In this document: piece after piece, positions 1 to 5,079 of the stretch
Position numbering within the stretch: the first letter of the stretch is position 1
Layout: each line of letters begins with the position of its first letter
Origin: Dehalococcoidia bacterium
GTDB taxonomy: Bacteria > Chloroflexota > Dehalococcoidia > GIF9 > AB-539-J10
Assembly: GCA_030603265.1 (NCBI GenBank)
Contig: JAUVYD010000131.1
Location: 1 to 5,079 of the forward strand
Length of the DNA: 5,079 nucleotides
Direction of reading: 5' to 3'
The notes under the pieces: generated by a model
What the model was told of the DNA's origin: nothing
The model's database searches: none
The model's input: the letters and a program-made list of their open reading frames with translations, nothing else
Program-made: the position numbers and the translations under genes

Positions 1-1
1 T

Positions 2-70
2 CTCGCTGCCGACTTCACGAAGCTGTTCCCCTTGTACCTGCGACCGTATGGGCGACTGTACGCCTACTAG
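2..70 (+). CDS. 3' end of an unidentified upstream gene (partial)
   Basis: The left edge seems to cut through the last 22 codons of a gene that ends with TAG at 68-70. The visible C-terminus is rich in aromatic and basic residues (ending LRPYGRLYAY). This frame was chosen because most of its third codon positions are G or C, as in the other genes here. The other two + frames are also open for some distance but use many A/T-ending codons. It would end 10 nt before the regulator gene at 81, which suggests co-transcription. One competing frame would end at 84 with a GTGA overlap on that gene. No family can be named from so short a tail. Confidence 0.35.
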   Translation, partial: LAADFTKLFPLYLRPYGRLYAY

Positions 71-80
71 TGCGTAGACA

Positions 81-755
81 GTGAGCGACAATTATTCGCC
101 ACACATCGCCCTAATTGCGCATGAGCGCGATTCGGATCCACGGCTTGTGCGCGAACTGCAGGTGCTCGACCCGGGTCTTCAACAGATTCTGGCAGGAGAA
201 GACGGTCTTGAGTCTCTCCTTCGCCCTGCTCCCTCTACGGTTGTTGTCAGAGCCGTCGCCGCAGACGAACTGACGGACCTGCTACCGAAAGTCAAGAGGA
301 GTGTCCGCTGTCCCGTCCTCGTTGTCGTCAGCGCCGAGTTGCTGGAGTCCGTTGGGCCTCATCTTGCGGCCGATGATTTCGCAGGGGCAACGGCATCCGG
401 CCCGGAGTTGAGAGCGCGTATTCGCCGTCTGCTCAGCACAAGCGCGGATAGCCGGGATGTTATGCGTCGTGGCGCTCTCGTAGTCAACACGGCCACCTGC
501 GAGGTAACCCTGGACGGTCGACTGGTGGAGCTTACGTACAAAGAGTACGAACTGCTGAAGTTCCTCGCGAGTCGCCCGGCACGTGTGCACACTCGAGAGT
601 CTCTGCTGAACGGAGTCTGGGGCTACGACTACTACGGCGGCGACCGGACCGTCGATGTGCATGTGAGGAGGCTGAGGAGCAAGATTGAGGATGCCGAACA
701 CACGTTCATCGATACGGTTCGAAACATTGGCTACCGTTTTCGCAAGCAGGCATAG
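81..755 (+). CDS. GlnR-like orphan OmpR-family regulator with degenerate receiver domain
   Basis: A 224-residue cytoplasmic DNA-binding regulator. Residues about 8-118 have the layout of a response-regulator receiver domain, but the pocket is gone. The acidic pair after strand 1 reads Ala13-His14, the phospho-acceptor region (VVVRAV, 54-59) has Arg and no Asp, and the usual KPF lysine is Ala103 (ADDFAGAT). It therefore cannot be phosphorylated in the normal way. Residues about 129-222 are an intact OmpR-type winged helix: LTYKEYELLKFL (151-162), WGYDYYGGDRTVDVHVRRLR (180-199, turn and recognition helix) and TVRNIGYRF (212-220, wing). Compared from memory, this half is very close to actinobacterial GlnR, itself an orphan regulator with an atypical receiver. 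No sensor kinase gene is visible. The start is GTG at 81, because an in-frame TAG lies at 75-77. No clear Shine-Dalgarno precedes it. The neighbours glnA, gdhA and a PII remnant support a nitrogen role. PhoP/RegX3-type regulators share the domain and remain an alternative. Confidence 0.85.
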   Translation: MSDNYSPHIALIAHERDSDPRLVRELQVLDPGLQQILAGEDGLESLLRPAPSTVVVRAVAADELTDLLPKVKRSVRCPVLVVVSAELLESVGPHLAADDFAGATASGPELRARIRRLLSTSADSRDVMRRGALVVNTATCEVTLDGRLVELTYKEYELLKFLASRPARVHTRESLLNGVWGYDYYGGDRTVDVHVRRLRSKIEDAEHTFIDTVRNIGYRFRKQA

Positions 756-786
756 CCCCTGAAGCCTTGCTGTCCAAGTGGTTGGG

Positions 787-820
787 CACGAGCGCTGTGG
801 TCACATTCGTGTGCTACTAT
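787..820 (+). promoter_or_regulatory. Possible extended -10 promoter with overlapping dyad
   Basis: TGCTACTAT at 812-820 fits an extended -10 (TG-n-TACTAT). No good -35 hexamer lies at the right distance. Directly upstream is a nested inverted repeat: CACGA (787-791) pairs with TCGTG (807-811), and TGTG (796-799) with CACA (802-805). It covers the place where a -35 would lie, so it could be an operator. It sits between the regulator gene and the PII remnant/gatB and would transcribe both. This rests on short matches only. Confidence 0.3.
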
Positions 821-823
821 TGA

Positions 824-1209
824 ATCCGCCCGAGCAAAAAGCTGAGCGTGCACGAATTCGTTGATGGGTGGCGGCTCGCCAGTGGCACGCTCGTGGGTCC
901 GGCTGTGAGCAAGGGGCCGGCGGCCTCATGCATGGAAATGCGGGGCAGGTTGGCCTGAGGTTATGGGGGGGGGCTGCTTGGCAGTGGCCTGCATGTTGGC
1001 TTGCCACCCAGGCACAGTGAAAGGCAGTGGCGATTGACGAAGATGCGTCGGACGTCGTGCGTGCACTCACGGCAAGCGCAAGAACGGGCGCTACTGGAGA
1101 CGGGAAGACCCTCATCTTGCCTGCTGACAACACAATCAAGATTCGCGCTCGTAAAGTCCATATGTACGCGGCGCAGGCGACAATGAAGCCCGGAGAACCT
1201 GTTGTATGA
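824..1209 (+). pseudogene. Broken PII-family nitrogen signal protein gene (GlnB/GlnK-like)
   Basis: The well-supported part is 1021-1209. From GTG 1027 it encodes 60 residues matching the C-terminal half of PII proteins: helix DASDVVRALTASA, then the ATP-binding B-loop RTGATGDGK (PII consensus ArTGkiGDGK), strand TLILP, and IKIR (consensus avrIRTGE). PII proteins bind ATP/ADP and 2-oxoglutarate as trimers and report nitrogen status to partners such as AmtB and glutamine synthetase regulators. The N-terminal half cannot be read in one frame. TGA stops lie at 1018-1020 (phase of the C-terminal part) and at 821-823 and 956-958 (another phase). In that second phase IRPSK (824-838) resembles the PII hallmark IIRPSKL, and GYG (959-967) could be the start of the T-loop. 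A run of nine G (965-973) follows. IRPSK lies about 197 nt before the KAVAID segment; about 150 is expected. The frame ends in an ATGA overlap with gatB. Either a decaying gene, an assembly or sequencing fault, or a short expressed C-terminal fragment. The N-terminal assignment is weak. Confidence 0.6.
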
Positions 1210-2648
1210 CTGACAGTGACGGATATGAGATGGTGGTCGGCCTGGAAGTACATGCGCAGTTGCTCACCCAGAGCAAGATGTTCTGCGGCTGCTCAACGGA
1301 CTACATGGGCAGCCCGCCAAACACACATGTGTGCCCTGTCTGTCTGGGGATGCCGGGAACACTGCCGGTGGCAAACAAGCGCGCCATAGAGTACGTCATG
1401 ATGACCGCACTGGCGCTGCATTGCGACTTGACCGCCAGTACGCGTTTCGACCGGAAGAGCTACTTCTACCCTGACCTGATGAAGGGATACCAGATTTCGC
1501 AATACGACGCGCCTATCGGCCACAACGGCTGGCTCGACATCGAAGTTGATGGTCAGACCAGGCGGATAGGCATCACGCGCGTCCACATCGAGGAGGATGT
1601 AGCCAAGTCGTTCCACATGGGTGGCTACAGCCTGATAGATGTCAACCGCTCGGGAGTTCCCTTGATGGAGACAGTCAGTGAGCCCGACATGAGGTCTCCC
1701 GAGGAAGCGCGCGAGTACCTCGTACGGCTCAGGGCTCTCCTGAGGTATATTGGCGTGTCAACGGGCAACATGGAAGAGGGCAGCTTCCGGTGCGACGCGA
1801 ATATCAGCGTTCGGCCTGTGGGCTCAACCGAGCTGGGCGCCAAGATGGAAGTGAAGAACATGAACAGCTTCAGGGGCGTGTACCGGGCACTGAAGTACGA
1901 ACGGGCGCGACAGGTGCAGGTCCTCAAGGCCGGAGGCAGCCTGAAACAGGAGACTCTGGGTTGGCTTGAAGCCGAGGGAGTGACAGTTTCACAGAGAAGC
2001 AAGGAGTTCGCAGAGGACTACCGCTACTTCCCTGAACCCGACCTGCCACCGCTTGTACTGAGCGAGGAACGGGTAGAGGAGATCAGGGCACGCCTGCCGG
2101 AACTGCCGGACGCGCGCGGGGCCAGGTTCGTTGAGACATACGGCGTCCCTCCTCCCGACGCGCGAACACTCGTGTCCTCAAGGGCACTCGCCGACTTCTT
2201 CGAGGAGTCCGTTGCAACCGCGGGTGCGAGCCACGGACACACTCTTTCAAACTGGATACTTGGAGACGTGAGCCGACTGCTTAACACGGCCAACGTGGAT
2301 ATCTCCGACAGCCACCTTCGACCGGAAGGGCTTGTGCAGTTGGTGGACCTGGTGCAGAAGGGCGTGCTCAGCGGTCCGTCCTCAAAGTCCGTGCTGGAGG
2401 AGATGTTCAGGTCAGGCAGGCCGCCAGCGGAAATCATGAAGGAACAGAACCTCGGTCAGATCAGCGGGTCGGATGAACTGCTGTCCGCGGTGAGGCAGGC
2501 GATTGCCGACAACCCCGGGGCTGTTGCCGATTTCAAAGCCGGCAAGGAGCAGTCCATCATGTTCCTGACCGGTCAAGTGATGCGACTGACCCGCGGGCGG
2601 GCGAATCCCAGCCTGACCCGCGACCTGCTGCAGCGTGAGTTGGCCTGA
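1206..2648 (+). CDS. gatB: Asp-tRNA(Asn)/Glu-tRNA(Gln) amidotransferase subunit B
   Basis: A 480-residue GatB of normal length. With GatA (glutaminase) and GatC it forms the cytoplasmic GatCAB complex, which phosphorylates and amidates Glu-tRNA(Gln) and/or Asp-tRNA(Asn) using ammonia from glutamine; GatB holds the kinase site and binds the tRNA. Visible: VGLEVHAQL (11-19, with Glu14 and His16 in the metal/active-site region); a zinc knuckle of Cys27, Cys29, Cys43 and Cys46; YFYPDLMKGYQISQYD (86-101); HIEED (127-131); the family signature DVNRSGVPLME (145-155); GNMEEGSFRCDANISVRP (187-204); and DYRYFPEPDLPPL (271-283). The C-terminal helical and YqeY-like region, about 300-480, includes NLGQIS and GKEQSIMFLTGQVM. 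Start ATG 1206 follows GGAG at 1192-1195 and overlaps the PII frame by ATGA, suggesting translational coupling. gatA and gatC are not in the window. The last 11 codons lie inside the first unit of a 32-bp repeat, so the C-terminus may have been altered by it. Confidence 0.97.
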   Translation: MTDSDGYEMVVGLEVHAQLLTQSKMFCGCSTDYMGSPPNTHVCPVCLGMPGTLPVANKRAIEYVMMTALALHCDLTASTRFDRKSYFYPDLMKGYQISQYDAPIGHNGWLDIEVDGQTRRIGITRVHIEEDVAKSFHMGGYSLIDVNRSGVPLMETVSEPDMRSPEEAREYLVRLRALLRYIGVSTGNMEEGSFRCDANISVRPVGSTELGAKMEVKNMNSFRGVYRALKYERARQVQVLKAGGSLKQETLGWLEAEGVTVSQRSKEFAEDYRYFPEPDLPPLVLSEERVEEIRARLPELPDARGARFVETYGVPPPDARTLVSSRALADFFEESVATAGASHGHTLSNWILGDVSRLLNTANVDISDSHLRPEGLVQLVDLVQKGVLSGPSSKSVLEEMFRSGRPPAEIMKEQNLGQISGSDELLSAVRQAIADNPGAVADFKAGKEQSIMFLTGQVMRLTRGRANPSLTRDLLQRELA

Positions 2649-2705
2649 CCCGCGACCTGCTGCGGCGTGAGCCGGCCTGACCCGCGACCTGCTGCGGCGG
2701 GCCGG
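2612..2705 (+). repeat. Three tandem copies of a 32-bp unit at the gatB 3' end
   Basis: Units begin CCTGACCCGCGACCTGCTGC at 2612, 2644 and 2676. Units 1 and 2 are 32 bp and differ at three positions; unit 3 is 30 bp, with two bases missing near its end. Unit 1 encodes the last residues of GatB, the stop codon TGA (2646-2648) lies at the start of unit 2, and the rest is non-coding. Since 32 is not a multiple of three, the copies shift frame, so this is a DNA-level duplication and not a protein repeat. Unit 3 can form a CCCGC/GCGGG hairpin (2681-2685 with 2697-2701) without a T-run, so it is not a convincing terminator. Confidence 0.9.
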
Positions 2706-2709
2706 GAAT

Positions 2710-2758
2710 TTCACACAACTGTAATCCCGGTGAAACATATCCGTAACACTGCCGTCGG
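2710..2758 (+). promoter_or_regulatory. GlnR-box-like direct repeat upstream of glnA
   Basis: Five-base elements recur every 11 bp: TTCAC (2710), GTAAT (2721), GAAAC (2732), GTAAC (2743) and a weak GTCGG (2754), each separated by 6 nt. The core GTAAT-n6-GAAAC-n6-GTAAC fits the alternating actinobacterial GlnR consensus gTnAc-n6-GaAAc with one mismatch. Eleven-base spacing is what tandem OmpR-type winged-helix dimers need, and such a regulator is encoded at 81-755. The core ends 79 nt before the glnA ATG. A PhoB/PhoP-type box is an alternative, because 7-mers such as CTGTAAT (2719-2725) also repeat every 11 bp. I found no convincing core promoter; GACAAT (2758-2763) and TAGAAG (2775-2780) are weak -10 candidates. 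Confidence 0.65.
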
Positions 2759-2779
2759 ACAATGTGGACAGATTTAGAA

Positions 2780-2803
2780 GTGTGCCGCGATGTGCGCGCA
2801 CAC
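2780..2803 (+). other. Hairpin or dyad in the glnA leader
   Basis: GTGTGC (2780-2785) pairs with GCACAC (2798-2803), and GCG (2787-2789) pairs with CGC (2795-2797). This gives a nine-pair stem with one bulged C and a 5-nt loop. It lies between the GlnR-like box and the ribosome binding site. It has no T-run, so it is not an intrinsic terminator. It could stabilise the transcript, affect translation, or be a protein-binding dyad; nothing here decides between these. Confidence 0.45.
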
Positions 2804-2809
2804 AACATG

Positions 2810-2815
2810 AAGGAG
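2810..2815 (+). promoter_or_regulatory. Ribosome binding site fixing the glnA start
   Basis: AAGGAG lies 11 nt before ATG 2827. It supports this start over an in-frame GTG at 2764, which has no comparable site and would add 21 residues unlike any glutamine synthetase N-terminus. Confidence 0.75.
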
Positions 2816-2826
2816 AAAAGACGGCC

Positions 2827-4164
2827 ATGAGAACCAGGAACGAAGCAAAGCAGTACGTGCTCAAGACGGCAAAGGAACACGACGTCAAGTTCATTCGCCT
2901 GTGGTTCACCGACATTCTGGGCTTCCTGAAGAGTTTTGCGATTACTATCGAAGAACTCGAGGACGCCCTCGAAGAGGGAATGGGCTTCGATGGTTCTTCA
3001 ATCGAGGGCTTCTGCCGAATCGACGAAAGCGACATGATGGCGCTTCCGGACCCCGAGACATTCCAGCTCCTGCCCTGGCGCCCCAAAGAGCATCATGCCG
3101 TTGCCAGGATGTTCTGCGACATTATGCGCCCTGAAGGCACTCCGTTCGAGGGCGACCCACGCTACGTCCTGAAACAGCAGCTGAAGCGGGCCGCCGACCT
3201 CGGCTACACCTACTACGTCGGACCCGAGCTCGAGTACTTCTACTTCAAGGACAAGTACGGCACAGAGGGACTCGACGAGGGCGGCTATTTCGACATGACA
3301 CCTTTGGACCTGGCCACCGACCTCAGGAGGGAGACTGTGCTGACGCTGGAGGCAATGGGCATAGGCGTCGAGTACTCCCACCACGAGGTGGCGCCAAGCC
3401 AGCATGAAATCGACATGCGCTACACCGACGCGCTGACGATGGCCGACAACGTCATGACCTATCGGATGGTCGTCAAGGAGATCGCTCTCGAGCATGGCGT
3501 CCACGCCACATTCATGCCCAAGCCCGTGTTCGGCATCAACGGCAGCGGCATGCATGTTCATCAGTCGCTGTTCAAGAACGGCCGAAACGCGTTCTTCGAC
3601 GCCGACAGCCAGTACAGCCTCTCCGACACCGCGCGCCACTACATCGCCGGTATCCTGAAGCATGCGCCGGAGTTCACCGCGGTCACCAACCAGTTGGTCA
3701 ACTCCTACAAGCGCCTGGTGCCCGGCTATGAGGCTCCTGTGTACCTGTCCTGGGCACGTCGAAACCGTGCAGACCTGGTCAGGGTTCCCGGCTACAAGCC
3801 TGGCAAGGAGTCCGCTACCCGAATCGAGCTGCGTTCTCCTGACCCCGCCTGCAATCCATATCTCGCCTTCGCCGTGATGTTGGCCGCCGGTCTTGAGGGC
3901 ATCGAGAAGGGCTACGAGTGCCCAGAGCCCGTCGAGGAGAACGTCTACACTATGTCAGAAGAGGAGAGGATCAGGCGCGGTATCGGCACACTGCCGGCGA
4001 GCCTGTTCGAGGCCATCCAGCTCGTCGAGAAGAGCGACATCGTTCACAAGGCACTTGGCGACCACGTGTTCCGGGCGTTCGTCGAGAACAAGAAGATCGA
4101 ATGGCACGAGTACAGTACGCAGGTGTCAGAGTTCGAACTCAAGCGCTACCTCCCCGTGTACTAG
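2827..4164 (+). CDS. glnA: Glutamine synthetase, type I (GSI-alpha)
   Basis: A 445-residue enzyme that makes glutamine from glutamate, ammonium and ATP, normally a cytoplasmic dodecamer. Visible: beta-grasp GFDGSSIEGF with Asp55 (53-62); Arg64 in RIDESD, the position of the feedback-inhibition Arg62 of Bacillus; GTPFEGDPR (104-112); metal-site GPELEYFYF (132-140); EVAPSQHEID (187-196); NGSGMHVHQSL (238-248); the glutamate flap KRLVPGYEAP (295-304, Glu302); and RIELRSPDPACNPYLAF (332-348). The C-terminal region (VYTMSEEERIRRGIGTLP, then EWHEYSTQVSEFE) is like Bacillus and lacks the adenylylation tyrosine segment and the insertion of GSI-beta. Control by GlnE-type adenylylation is therefore unlikely; feedback inhibition and transcription control are more likely. 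It lies 178 nt after gatB with its own regulatory region, so it is probably a separate transcription unit ending at the hairpin 4187-4213. No active-site motif appears damaged. Confidence 0.98.
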   Translation: MRTRNEAKQYVLKTAKEHDVKFIRLWFTDILGFLKSFAITIEELEDALEEGMGFDGSSIEGFCRIDESDMMALPDPETFQLLPWRPKEHHAVARMFCDIMRPEGTPFEGDPRYVLKQQLKRAADLGYTYYVGPELEYFYFKDKYGTEGLDEGGYFDMTPLDLATDLRRETVLTLEAMGIGVEYSHHEVAPSQHEIDMRYTDALTMADNVMTYRMVVKEIALEHGVHATFMPKPVFGINGSGMHVHQSLFKNGRNAFFDADSQYSLSDTARHYIAGILKHAPEFTAVTNQLVNSYKRLVPGYEAPVYLSWARRNRADLVRVPGYKPGKESATRIELRSPDPACNPYLAFAVMLAAGLEGIEKGYECPEPVEENVYTMSEEERIRRGIGTLPASLFEAIQLVEKSDIVHKALGDHVFRAFVENKKIEWHEYSTQVSEFELKRYLPVY

Positions 4165-4186
4165 CAACATCACCGCGTCAACAACA

Positions 4187-4213
4187 AAAGGGGGGCAGAT
4201 CTTGCCCCCCTTT
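4187..4213. terminator. Strong, probably bidirectional terminator hairpin
   Basis: A perfect 11-bp stem (4187-4197 with 4203-4213: AAAGGGGGGCA and TGCCCCCCTTT) with the 5-nt loop GATCT. It starts 22 nt after the glnA stop. On the + strand it ends in TTT; on the - strand it is followed by TTTTGTTGTTG, a better T-rich tail. It can therefore end both glnA and the convergent dehydrogenase transcript. Confidence 0.85.
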
Positions 4214-4249
4214 CGATTCCGGTTTCGCACGCCCCAAGCATATCAACGA

Positions 4250-4288
4250 GGCAGTCTCACTGCCCGACCGGTACACCACACCCCGGTC
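4250..4288 (-). other. Two small hairpins downstream of the dehydrogenase gene
   Basis: GGCAGT-CTC-ACTGCC (4250-4264) and GACCGG (4266-4271) with CCGGTC (4283-4288) are perfect short stems in the 149-nt gap between convergent stops. On the - strand the first stem is followed by TCGTTGATAT, too poor in T to be a sure terminator. They could protect the 3' end of the transcript. The rest of the gap shows no gene. Confidence 0.35.
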
Positions 4289-4313
4289 ATTCCCAACGCT
4301 TGCCGCGCAGGCG

Positions 4314-5079
4314 CTAGACCCACCCGCGCAGCTTCATCACTTCCACGACACGCCCAACCGCTATGACGTACGCCGCCTGTCGCATGTTAATCCCGCGTTC
4401 ACGGCTGGTGTTCAATACAGAGTGATAGGCAAATGTCATCTTCTTGTCCAGGCGTTCGCGCACCTCTGCTTCCGACCATGGATACAGGTTGAAGTTCTGC
4501 ACCATCTCGAAGTACGAGACCGTGACGCCACCGGCGTTACACAGGAAGTCCGGAATGACGTGGACACCCTTCTGGAACAGGATGTCATCAGCCTCGGGCG
4601 TCGTCGGGCCATTGGCCAGTTCGGCAACAATCTTTGCCTTGACTGCTCCGGCGTTCTTCGCCGTTATCGCACCCTCGACGGCAGCCGGGATGAGCACATC
4701 GACGTCCAACTCAAGGAGTTCATCACCGGAGATGCGCTCGGTGCCAGGCATGCCACACACCGTACTGTTCGATGCCTTGCAGTCATGGGCGACTTCCGCG
4801 TCAATCCCTGCCTCACAGATTGCTCCACCCTTGCTGTCACAGACAGCGACAACTTTGGAACCAAGCAGTTCCCTGCAGAGCCGGGCGGCATGATATCCGG
4901 CATTCCCGTAACCCTGCACGGCAACCGTCGCCTTGCTCAGGTCGATGCCCAGAACCTTGGCTGCCTCCCGGATGCAGTAGATGCCACCTCGGGCAGTGGC
5001 ATCGCCTCGCCCCGGGGACCCACCAATTGAGAGTGGCTTGCCCGTGATTACGCCGAATTGTGGTTTCTGCGCAATCATG
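4314..5079 (-). CDS. gdhA: Glutamate dehydrogenase, C-terminal part (5' end beyond window)
   Basis: Interconverts glutamate with 2-oxoglutarate plus ammonium using NAD(P). The 254 visible residues cover the end of the substrate domain and the whole dinucleotide-binding domain of an enzyme normally about 415-450 residues long. Counting from Met at 5078, one sees: VITGKPLSIGGSPGRGDATARG (10-31, shown by its ends VITGKP and ATARG); the Rossmann loop QGYGNAG (55-61); strand 2 ending in Asp81 (VVAVCDS), which hints at NAD preference; DVLIPAAVEGAIT (127-139); AELANGPTTPEAD (152-164); PDFLCNAGGVTVSYFE (176-191); and the ending RGWV. The Met at 5078 is internal to the family and not a start. The catalytic lysine and aspartate of the N-terminal domain are beyond the edge. 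It converges on glnA, and its promoter cannot be inspected here. Its neighbours point to ammonium assimilation, although catabolic use is possible. Confidence 0.95.
   Translation of the reverse strand, partial: MIAQKPQFGVITGKPLSIGGSPGRGDATARGGIYCIREAAKVLGIDLSKATVAVQGYGNAGYHAARLCRELLGSKVVAVCDSKGGAICEAGIDAEVAHDCKASNSTVCGMPGTERISGDELLELDVDVLIPAAVEGAITAKNAGAVKAKIVAELANGPTTPEADDILFQKGVHVIPDFLCNAGGVTVSYFEMVQNFNLYPWSEAEVRERLDKKMTFAYHSVLNTSRERGINMRQAAYVIAVGRVVEVMKLRGWV

Noticed and set aside
824..1020. Structured non-coding RNA (SRP, RNase P, 6S or tmRNA)
   Set aside because: None of the conserved core motifs of these RNAs could be found; decayed PII sequence explains part of the stretch better.
801..1253. 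150-residue open frame on the - strand over the PII remnant
   Set aside because: Low-complexity composition rich in Ala, Cys, Pro and His with no recognisable motif; the + strand carries the PII match.
2612..2705. CRISPR array
   Set aside because: The units are directly abutting with no unique spacers.
2764..2826. In-frame GTG extension of glnA by 21 residues
   Set aside because: It has no ribosome binding site and the extra residues do not look like a glutamine synthetase N-terminus; AAGGAG precedes ATG 2827.
2759..2826. Glutamine riboswitch before glnA
   Set aside because: Only a simple hairpin is present; the conserved motif of the glnA RNA class was not recognised.
2807..2830. Seven-codon leader peptide (MKEKRRP) overlapping the glnA start by ATGA
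   Set aside because: It starts only 3 nt before AAGGAG and has no ribosome binding site of its own; there are no Gln or Glu codon runs typical of attenuation. Probably chance.
2412..3086. Long open frame on the - strand across the gatB-glnA junction
   Set aside because: It is antisense to two certain genes, includes the tandem repeat and resembles no protein family.
3918..5030. 370-residue + strand frame over the glnA end and the dehydrogenase gene
   Set aside because: It crosses the terminator and is antisense to clear glutamate dehydrogenase coding sequence.

Overview
The window looks like chromosomal DNA from a fairly GC-rich bacterium, and most of it concerns nitrogen assimilation. Read along the + strand it holds: the last codons of an unidentified gene (2-70); an orphan OmpR-type regulator that strongly resembles actinobacterial GlnR (81-755); a broken PII (GlnB/GlnK) gene whose C-terminal part is still open (824-1209); gatB (1206-2648); a short tandem repeat (2612-2705); a regulatory region with an 11-bp-periodic direct repeat matching the GlnR box; and glnA (2827-4164). 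On the - strand, converging on glnA, is the C-terminal two thirds of a glutamate dehydrogenase gene (4314-5079) that runs off the right edge. A strong terminator hairpin (4187-4213) separates the convergent genes.

Origin: the glutamine synthetase is of the short GSI-alpha type without the adenylylation-site segment. That argues against Actinobacteria, whose main enzyme is GSI-beta, even though the regulator looks actinobacterial. GC content, gene style and this combination fit Chloroflexota (for example Dehalococcoidia/SAR202-like lineages). This is inference, and I could not run a taxonomic search.

How the parts fit: glutamate dehydrogenase and glutamine synthetase fix ammonium into glutamate and glutamine. 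GatB, with GatA and GatC encoded elsewhere, spends glutamine to amidate mischarged Glu-tRNA(Gln) or Asp-tRNA(Asn). PII proteins report 2-oxoglutarate/ATP status, and GlnR-like proteins switch nitrogen genes. The most interesting reading is a compact GlnR-type regulon outside Actinobacteria: a regulator whose receiver domain has lost every phosphorylation-pocket residue, its likely operator about 80 bp before glnA, and a PII gene that has decayed or been misassembled between regulator and gatB. No mobile elements, CRISPR arrays, tRNA or rRNA genes were seen.
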